Shown: positions 44,801 to 53,013 of the stretch, one piece after another | How the letters are laid out: the number at the start of each line of letters is the position of its first letter | Position numbering within the stretch: the first letter of the stretch is position 1 | Source: Mastigamoeba balamuthi | Lineage: Eukaryota > Evosea > Mastigamoebida > Mastigamoebidae | Direction of reading: 5' to 3' | NCBI GenBank assembly: GCA_902651635.1 | Contig: CACRSC010001923.1 | Location: 459,463 to 523,462, forward strand | DNA: 64,000 nucleotides | Program-made: the position numbers and the translations under genes | Notes under the pieces: model-generated | What the model saw: the letters and a program-made list of their open reading frames with translations, nothing else | The model's database searches: none | Told to the model about the DNA's origin: nothing

Positions 44801-45356
44801 AAGACCACAACGAGCAAAAAAGTGAAAGCGCGATGAGTTGCGTCCAGACTGCAATTCCTCGGAATTGCGTTGGCTTGGCGAGGGAGGACGGGGGGGGAGG
44901 TGCGTGTGCGTGTCCCGTGCGCTCACCGACAGTGCCGTCGACGAAGCCCCTGAGGCAGACCTTCCTGTAGACCCACGGCACCGCGGGCGGCTCGAACAGC
45001 TGCGCCACCTCTACTGCCGTGCCGTCGTACCTCCCGCTCGCGGCCGCAACTGCGCAGCCCAGGGGGGGGGGGGGGGGGGGGGGGGGAAATCATCCAACAC
45101 GCGCACGCGCAGAAAGCAGGAAATACGTCATTATGACGTCATACACAATCGGTACCGGGGGCGCTGGGCGCGGCGCGGCCGAGCGGAGGGGCGCACGGTC
45201 GCAGGTGTGGGGCGTGATGGGCGCCCGCGAGAGGCCGAGGGAGGCGGGGTCGTAGGGCCACGCGTCGTAGATCTCCGCCGTCAGCGAGGGCTCCGTGTCG
45301 CACTGCGCCCGCGCAGCCGCCACCACCGCTGCCAGAGCCGCCAGCAGCGCCCGCAT
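41827..45356 (-). CDS. Cys-rich type I membrane protein, family member 5
   Basis: Eight exons: 45356-45197, 45049-44927, 44690-44112, 44015-43569, 43507-43412, 43359-43240, 43184-42927 and 42845-41827. They sum to 933 aa with no frame break. Signal peptide MRALLAALAAVVAAARAQC. The beta-sandwich-like module has VEVAQLFEPPAVPWVYRK directly followed by VCLRGF: the intron found at this point in members 2, 3, 4 and 6 is absent. DPDC modules follow (CNCECGAWDPDC; SGDGCQCGCGGVLDPDC), then CNCGSPDPG, and about seven DUF4215-like units (CGDGNLHGSEQCDSG; CGNGIVNTGEDCDGG; CGNGVVDEGEECDAG). The helix VGVPVGVVCCVVLVMGCVVG and TRKRR lead to a type B tail (HAPDGTPIIIVPVKADF). Intron 1 has a run of 25 C on the coding strand before the acceptor. 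Divergent from member 6. Confidence 0.92.
45062..45086. repeat. G25 homopolymer in intron 1 of member 5
   Basis: Twenty-five consecutive G on the plus strand, so C25 in the minus-strand intron about 12-37 bases before the 3' splice site, where a pyrimidine tract acts. Length is likely to be variable or miscalled. Confidence 0.97.
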
Positions 45357-45574
45357 GGCCGCGCCCGCTGTGTCAGTTATTGCGCGTTTTTCGCCCTTTT
45401 TCGGGTGCAGTGTGCTCCGCAGGATTTTTTCGCGCGCCCCTCACCGAAAACGCTGAAAAACCGCAAAAGACGCCAAAAAAAAAGATCCGTCTCTGTGCAG
45501 GAGAGCTCTTGCAGGTGGTGTGCGAGGACGCCCTCAGCCAGGACCCCCCGAGATCCGGTGGAAGCGCAGGCAAT
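45357..45574. promoter_or_regulatory. Bidirectional promoter of members 5 and 6
   Basis: Only 218 bp separate the two divergent ATGs, so this segment probably drives both. It contains T runs with CGCCC/CGCG words on one side (TTTTTCGCCCTTTTTCGGG) and the mirror type AACGCTGAAAAACCGCAAAA on the other, giving an approximate inverted symmetry. No TATA box is visible. Confidence 0.55.
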
Positions 45575-48500
45575 ATGGGGAGGACAGTGGCGGTGCCGGT
45601 GCTCTGCTGCGCGGCGCTCGCGGGGCTCGTGGGGCTCGCGGGGCTGCTGCCGGGGGCCCGGGCGCAGTGCGGGGGCGTGCCCGCCAAGGAGGCCTACGAC
45701 GACAACGTGCTCAGCTACGTGCTGCCGGCAGCCGTCACCAAGCTGAGCTGCAACGGTGCGCACGGGTCTCCAGCGCCCCCGAAAGACGCTTCTGCAGTTG
45801 CCCTGTGGTTCGGGCACCGTTTTCTTGTGGTGGACGGCTCTCTAGCCAACTGCCTGGGACTTAAAAAACGCGTGTAAACGCCACAGTCCCCCAGAGGAGC
45901 AAAGGAGCAGAGCGCAGTGTGCTCATAGATAAGTGTGTGAGGAGCAATCGAGTGGTGATACGATACAACCCGGCCACTTTAATTCAATTGCGCGATGTCA
46001 TTGATACAAGAACTTCGACAAAGCGGAACTCATCGGTTCCTTACCCCAACAGGGTTCAGTGACGGGTCGCTGCTGGAGGTCGTCCAGCTGTTCACGCCCA
46101 GCACCATCGGAGGGAGCGTCCCCTTCAAGTACAGCTCTGTACGCCCTCCCTTCTCGCCTACACTCCCATCCCCGCAGTGACGACGCCCACACGAGAACTG
46201 AGCTGCGGGGCCACAACCACTCGACTGCAACACAACGCACCGCAGGTCTGCATACCCGTCAGGTTCGACGGCCTTCTGGCGCAGGGCAGGAACCACAACG
46301 TCACGGCGGTGCTCTACGAGGACGCCGGGGGCGTGCCGGCGCAGTCGCCCTCGTACAGCTCCACCGCCACGCTGACGTTCGGCATCCGCGGGACCGTCGC
46401 GTGGCTCAACGTCGACGGGCTCTCGTTCGTGGCCACGCGGCCCCGCGTCTTCCTCGGCGTCCGCATCGTCGCCCCGTGCGCGCAGCTGGGCTACGTCGCC
46501 AGCTACGTCATGCAGCCCGCGCCCAGGCTCTCGTTCCGCAGGGACTCCGGGGGCTCGTGGCTGCGCCACATGGGCGACTGGGCGACCGACAACGCGACGG
46601 CCGTCGCTGTGCGGGCCAAGGGCTCCAACTACGCCGACAGCCCGTCGCCCCCGGGCTGGTCGTGCGCCCCGGCGCGCTACACCGACGCCGTCTGCGACTG
46701 CAAGTGCGGCCTGTGGGACCCCGCCTGCTCGCACGCCCGCGCTGGCCCCGTCTCGCCCAACTGCAGTGCCGGGCAGGTCTGCGACCGCAACGGCCTGTGC
46801 ATAGGTTGGCGCTCATAATTCAATTGATTTGTTTGATCGGAAAAACGCAGACCCGCACTGGGACACGCGCGTGTGCCGCCTCGAGTCGTACGGGTCCGGA
46901 GACGGGTGCGACTGCGGCTGCGGGGGCGCGCTGGACCCCGACTGCAGGGACAGCACCGCGGCGGGAGGCCCGTGGTACCCGCCGGCCCGCAACTGCCCGC
47001 GGCCCCAGTTCAACGTCGCCAGGTGCTCCGACGCCGGCCAGTGCGTCGAGGCGTGGCCCAACTGCTCCGCGTCGGCCTACAACGACTCGGCGCGGTGCGA
47101 CTGCCGGTGCCAGGCGGGCGGGGTGCTCGACCCCGACTGCGTGGGCGCCTCTGCCGTCGCCTCGGACTGCGGGGACTCCAAGTGCTTCGAGTACCAGTGC
47201 AGAGCGTTCCCCGCCAAGTGGAAGTGCGCTGTCTCCGCCTACGCAGACTCCACGTGCGACTGCAAGTGCGGCGCCGTCGACATCGGTTCGCGTGCTCCGC
47301 CTTATTTCGTTGGCGACTCACGCAACACGGCTCTCATTCTGCGGTCTCGATGGGCAGACTGCCGGGACTCGGGCGAGAACGCCAGGAACTGCGACACGAG
47401 TGCCCCCACATGCGACGCGTCTGCGCTGTGCATTCCCTCGCGTATGATCCCTCCTGTGTGCGCGGTCGCTCTGACCTGCTCCGCTCTGGACAGTCTGTGG
47501 CAACGGTGTTGCCGAGAGTGGCAGAGGCGAGGAGTGCGACGGCGGCAGCGGCTGCAAGAACTGCACGTGCGACGTCGGGTGGACGTCGACAGTGCCCCCA
47601 ACTCCGAGCTGCTTGTCCGGTGTGTTCGCGCCGGCACTCCCTTGCCCTGACGGCGCCCGCAGAATGCGGCGACTACATCGTTGTCGGCACGGAGCAGTGC
47701 GATGGCGGAGCGTTCTGCTCCGGCACGTGCACGTGCACGGGCGCCTCGACGCCCTACGCCAACCCGCCCCAGAGGATGTGCAAGGGCTGCAACAACGGCG
47801 TGCTCGACGCCGACATTGACGAGGAGTGCGACGGGGGCACGGGATGCCTCGACACGTGCAAGTGCATGGCGGGCTTCGTCCCCGACACCCCCAAGTCGAT
47901 CGCCTGCGCCCAAGTGTTCCAGCGTGCGCGGTCCCACCACCGGCCGCTCTTCGGCGCGTCACTGACGTTGCGGCAGCGTGCGGTGATCTGACGATCGAGA
48001 GCGGCGAGGAATGCGACGGCGGGGCTCTCTGCAACGTCAACTGCACGTGCTCGGCGGGTTCGCGGCCATACAGCTCGCCGCTGCAGTACTGCAAGGGCTG
48101 CGGCAACGGCCAGATTGACGACGGCGAGCAGTGCGACGGCGGCGTCGGGTGCAACCACAGGAACTGCACGTGCGTCGCGGGCTACGTCCCCTCGAATCCC
48201 CTGAGCACTCTGTGCCAGAAAATCCAGCAAGGTCTCGACCCCCTCGCCTCCGCGCAGCGCAAAGCCCCTCCACTCACTCGCACACGCGTGCGACCTCGTC
48301 TGCAGCGTGCGGAGACCACGTGGTCAGCGGCGCGGAGCAATGCGACGGCGGTAGGTTCTGCGACAACGACAACTGCACTTGCATGCCCGGGCACCCGCCA
48401 GTAGCCCCGCAGGCCGCTGCGTTCTGCCAGGGCTGCGGAAACCAGTACGTCGACGCCGGCGAGCAGTGCGACGGAGGCGCGGGGTGCACGCACGAGTGCA

Positions 48501-49422
48501 CGTGCGCCAGCGGGTTCCACCCGACGAGCCCGACGCTGGGGCTCGACTGCGAGGAGGAGACCGCAAAGTCCAAGGACAAGGACAACAGCGTTGCCGTGGG
48601 CGTCCCGATCGGTGTCACGGGCTTCGTGCTCGTCTGCGCGATGGGGGCCGTGCTGGGGTTCATCTTCACGATCAGGAGGAAGGAGGCGCCCAGCACGATC
48701 GTCGAGAGGCCCGTGGACGACAACTGCTCGTTCGTGGCGGCCAACGACCAGCCCGGCGTCGGCATGAACGTCATCGCGCCCGAGACCGCGCTCGGAGGCC
48801 TCGGGGCCATGAGCGGCTCGAGCGGGGCGCACGCGTACGTCCACTCGCACACGGCGGACGGCGTCCCTGTCGTCGTGGTGCCCGTGCCCGGCGCTCCGTA
48901 CATGCAGCAGCACCAGCAGCAGCAGATGGAAATGCAGGTACGACCCCCCTCGTTGCTGTTTCTCTCTACTGTTGAAGCGCACCGACCCGCGCCGCTCCCA
49001 GGCCGTTCCCCCGCATGTGTACTACTGGCTTGAGGCGCCCTGTGCCGCGCAGCGTTGTTGTTCGCCAGAAAACGGTGTTTTTATTGTGATTGTATATTTC
49101 TAATCACTGGGAAAATTAAGTGATCTCAGTGTGGCGAGCAGCTCACCGCCAGGCGCCCGCGCAGATGCGGATGCAGATGCAGCCGGAGCAGGGGTGCGTG
49201 ATGCTGGACGCGGGGGCCGGGGTGGACCCCCTGGTGCTGGCGTCGCTGTCGGGGCAGCTGCAGCAGATCGCGCAGAGCGTGCAGGCGATCAACGCGGCAC
49301 AGGGCTCGCGCTCGGGCGGCTCGGCCGCGTCGCCGCAGTTCGTGGCGCCCAACCCCAACAGTACGCCGTCGGGGGCCTCCTCCGGCGACGCGGGGGCGAT
49401 GCCTCCCGTGTACCCGCAGTGA
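45575..49422 (+). CDS. Cys-rich type I membrane protein, family member 6
   Basis: Ten exons: 45575-45755, 46053-46138, 46246-46804, 46851-47285, 47358-47441, 47494-47619, 47663-47923, 47977-48231, 48306-48937 and 49165-49422. They sum to 958 aa with no frame break. Signal peptide MGRTVAVPVLCCAALAGLVG, ending ARAQC. The beta-sandwich-like module has LLEVVQLFTP, NVTAVLYEDAGGVPA and RPRVFLGVRIVAPC. DPDC modules (YTDAVCDCKCGLWDPAC; SGDGCDCGCGGALDPDC) and about seven DUF4215-like units follow, each on its own phase-1 exon (CGDYIVVGTEQCDGG; CGDLTIESGEECDGG; CGDHVVSGAEQCDGG). The helix (VAVGVPIGVTGFVLVCAMGA) precedes RRKEAP and a type B tail (TADGVPVVVVPVPG). A Gln/Met-rich stretch follows, and a last exon encodes about 85 more cytoplasmic residues not seen in other members. 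Confidence 0.93.
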
Positions 49423-50044
49423 CCGCCAGCGACAGAGTTTGTGACTGATTCAATTGGTGGGAAACTGCGGTTTGTTTGCAGCCCCCGGGAAAAAACGGCG
49501 TCGCACTGCACCACAGACACAGCACACCGCGGCGGCGCTGCTGTGCACGTATGACGGTTACCTCCCGCGCTCAGAGGGTCCGGAATTCGGTGAGTCATGC
49601 AGGGGAAAATGCAGCGGAAATGCACAATATCACCTTCCGCCAAAGTGGAAAAGGAAATGACACTGCAACCGCCCCGGATATTCCGAGTGTGCACTCCTAC
49701 CCGCGGTCCCCCAGACCTCTCTCTCTCCACCCCGCTCGAGAGGCGCCGGGAAGGGAATCGGCCGGACAGGAAAACCGAGGGATGGAAAAATCTCCGCCCA
49801 CAAGAGCAGAATCTCGACCCCCGCCGGAAAGAGATCCAGCGCTAGCACACTTTCCAAGAAATAATCCACCCCTGCGCGGGCCGCGCGTGCGCTGCCTGCC
49901 ACTTCCACACACTTCAAAAAGACCTGCGCCCTGCCGGCGTCGCATCTCGCGCGCCCGGTTCTCTGCGGTTCTCTGCGGTTCTCTGCGGCTCTTCTGCGGC
50001 TCTCTTGCGGTTCTCCTGCGGCTCTCGAGCGGGTTCTGACGGAG
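49423..50044. promoter_or_regulatory. Intergenic region and 5' leader of the KCTD-like gene
   Basis: No gene is visible. Immediately upstream of the next ATG, 49,958-50,035 contains a short tandem repeat: three exact copies of GGTTCTCTGC followed by degraded TCTTGCGGTTC-type copies. It would lie in the 5' leader or core promoter. Confidence 0.45.
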
Positions 50045-51545
50045 ATGAGCGACATGGTGAAGCTGAACGTGGGGGGCCGGCGGTTCGAGACGACGTGGAC
50101 GACGCTGCTGTGCGCGGGGTCGTCGCACTCGCCGTCGTTCTTCGCGGCGCTGCGGCCCGAGGGCAGCCGCTTCGCCCAGGCGCGCGACGAGGGGGGCGCC
50201 CTCTTCATCGACAGGCCCGGCGACCTCTTCGCCGTCCTCCTCGACTACCTCCGCACAGGCTCCCTCCACCTCCCGCGCGGCATCTCCCCCGAGCAGGTCC
50301 GTTGTGTGTTTTTTTTCGCGATTCGATTCGATTCGATTCGATTTGAATCTCCCCAGAGTGCTGTTCGTTTTTGAATTTTCAAACTTGTGGCGCTGCTCTG
50401 TGATTATTGTTGGGGGCGGGGCTGCGGCTAGGACGTGTCTGCCCGCGGGTGTCTCTGAGTGTGCGAGTGCTGCTGCGCTCAGTGCCCGTAAGGGGAGGGG
50501 AGACCGTGGGGTCTCTGCAACTCCCTTGTGCATTTTCCTCTGCCGATGGGGTGATGCTCTTTTTTCTTGGGTGATCTTGTGTGTACCCGCACTCTGCTCC
50601 GCTGGTTGTTGCCCTCGCCTGTGACCGCTCGTGGGATGCTTTGGGAGCTTACGGCGCCTCTTGATTCTGCCCGAATCAATTGATTTGTGTATTGTATGAT
50701 TAAGCAACTGGTTTTTGTTCAATTGCTGGATTTAATTTATTTTCCCCTCTAACATGCGGTGCTGCCAATGCTGGCAGGTGGACCAGGAGGCGCTGTTCTA
50801 CGGCATACGGCTGCCGCCCGGGTGGGACAACCGGCGCGGCGTGGCGACGTCGCCCGTGTTCAGCGAGATGATGGCCGTCAGCGGCGGCCGCCCCGTCTTC
50901 TGCTCGATGGACCTGCGCCCGCTGGCCCCCGCCGTCCTGCGCGCCATCGCCCCGCGCAAGCCGATGCTGATGTTCTGCAACCTCAGCCGCACGTGCCTCG
51001 CCGGCGCCATCTTCCGCAACGCCTGCCTCGCCGGCGCCTCGCTCGACGGCGCGGACCTCAGCGGCGCGCAGTTTGTCGCCTGCGACCTGAGCTCCGTCAG
51101 CTTCGAGGGCGCCAACCTCTCGCGCGCCGTCTTCCAGAGCGTCGCCTCGACCAAGGAGTGGCACATCGACGACTGCGTGCTCGAGAACGCGGTCTTTGAC
51201 GGCGCCGAGCTCGAGGGCGCCGTCTTTGTGGGCGCCAACCTCCGCGGCGCCTCGTTCAGGGGCGCGGGCATGTGCAAGTGCTCGTTCCGCTGCCTCTACA
51301 CCGACACCTCCGGCGCGCCCCCCGCGCAGGCGCCCGCCGCAGCCGGGGCCGCAGGGGCGCCCGCGACGCCGCCCATGTCGCCGCTGTCGAACCACAAGCG
51401 CTGCGTGTGCTTCCAGGGCGCTGAGTTCCGCGGGGCGAAGCTCGACGGCGCGCGCTTCATCGAGCACGACACGGGCATGTACCGCAACATCCTCCTCGAG
51501 CAGGGCGCCAACCTCCAGGGCGCCGTCTTCATACCGGGCCGATGA
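50045..51545 (+). CDS. KCTD9-like BTB(T1) / pentapeptide-repeat protein
   Basis: Two exons, 50045-50296 and 50778-51545 (intron phase 0, 481 bp), give 339 aa. Residues 1-84 form a potassium-channel tetramerisation-type BTB domain: MVKLNVGGRRFETTWTTLL and FIDRPGDLFAVLLDYLRTG are diagnostic. From about residue 155, pentapeptide repeats of the A(D/N)LxG type run (NACLAGASLDGADLSGAQF; ELEGAVFVGANLRGASFRG; FQGAEFRGAKLDGARF). A Pro/Ala-rich insertion lies between two blocks. Animal KCTD9 has the same combination and acts as a CUL3 adaptor; by family, this protein may recruit CUL3 ubiquitin ligase, which is inference. The intron holds a (GATTC)n run near its donor and a TCAATTGATT motif. Confidence 0.9.
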
Positions 51546-53013
51546 GGCGGAGAGCGTGCAAGACGCCGAGAGGCCCGGGCGGCTCTCGCGAGTGGGAGTT
51601 TGTTATTGGGGTTGAGCGAGGGCGCACGCACGCTTGAGAGCCACCACACTTTATGTGCAGTTAATCTTCGTTCTCATTTTCGCTACGCCTGCCGTTTTCC
51701 TCTGTTGTTCTTGGGTACTTGTGGAGCAATTGCAAATTTGCTTCGCTGGTTGTAGGCCCAGGTCCCAGGTTCCATGGAGGAATTGGCTGCAGTGGAATCT
51801 GGACCCAGTGGGGGGTTTGGACAGTCCTGAGGTGCTGCACTCTCACTGTGATCAACATAACCGAGCCTGTTCTCATCGGAGGCCACTTAACACAATCGAC
51901 CCCAACCAAACCCAATGAATGTGATTTATTGTACATGATCCATGCTCCACCAAAGTAAGAGGGATACGAACTGCTGGGCCTGCACACACGTGCACGGATG
52001 TTCATGGCTCTGTCTACTTCCTTTCTCTCAGTCTTCTTCATGCCTCTTGTTGCTCAAAATTGACCAAGTAGGCATTGATTCAAAAGTTACACGTGCAAAA
52101 AGTTGAAGAGAGGTATCGGGAAGTGCTTGAATTGAGGCCCCACGCTGATTCTGGGGCTTTATGTCTGACTCTGACTCTGTCTCTGTCTCTGAGACGACTG
52201 CTTCCAGGTGTTCAAAGAGGAACTCGGGGTCATAGCCAGTGACAAGGTGAAATCTATTACGGAGAAGCTGAAATGAAAGTTATGGTTAAGCATGTCCACG
52301 GGGTCTTCCCTGGTCAGTTTGTCAAGATCTGATCAGCCTCAAAAACAATCATTTTGAGGACTGACTATTCCAGATTTTCAAGTGGCTATGTGTTCCATTA
52401 TAATATTTAAGAGGAATCAAGACTTTGGTGCTGTCGCCATTGCTGCCACTGTGTAGTGCACGCATCAGTGAGGCGTGGTAACGTTTTGGCAGCAGCTGAT
52501 GACTAATTTGTCAGCCAAAAAAGTCACTTTTTCGACCCAATGTTCTGTCTCACAAGCGGGCTCACATTTGTGGGTCAGATTTCTCAGCAAGGAGTTATCG
52601 TTCTGTAGTTTTCCCTCAGGTAAATGTGGTCAGGACAGCCGGGCTCTTCAATGAAAAGTTCCAGAGCTCCTGGGGCGCTGAAATGTGCCTGGGGCAGGAG
52701 CGGGTATAATTCACACCCTCTCAATTCTAAACTGAAAGACCGTCTTCTCTTGCTCGCTGAGTCTATGAGAGTGCAAGGCGTGCTGACTCGTCAGAATGAA
52801 GTGTTGTACGTTGAGTGTCGTCGCCACCACTCTTTACGGTTACTGTGCTCCTAACGAATACCTTCCATCCACTAATTGCTTTACAATTCGCACTGAGCTG
52901 CTTTGTTGAGCCTCAGTCCGAGGTCCCTTCACGCGTGCGCGTGTACGCAGCAATGCCCCAGCGAGCCCGCGTAGCGTTTCAGTGATAGAGCGCCCGTTGT
53001 GCCACTGGTGGCT
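51546..53013. other. Intergenic region, no gene recognised
   Basis: Sits between the 3' ends of the convergent KCTD-like and SNF2-RING genes. Composition drops to near-balanced AT/GC. Small open frames (51,634-51,918; 52,624-52,854) have no recognisable product or codon bias like that of the neighbours. A TCTGACTCTGACTCTGTCTC run lies near 52,165. Probably old repeat DNA. Confidence 0.4.

Noticed and set aside
30900-47000. Calling the CxCGCGxxDPDC modules Notch LNR repeats
   Set aside because: They share GDGC and a terminal D-x-DC with LNRs but lack the normal six-Cys spacing and the WDGGDC end. I describe them as their own module until a profile search is done.
49697-50722. A 341-codon minus-strand ORF opposite the KCTD-like gene
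   Set aside because: It is the shadow of a GC-rich exon; Arg/Ala-rich with no motif, while the plus-strand frame has a clear BTB domain.
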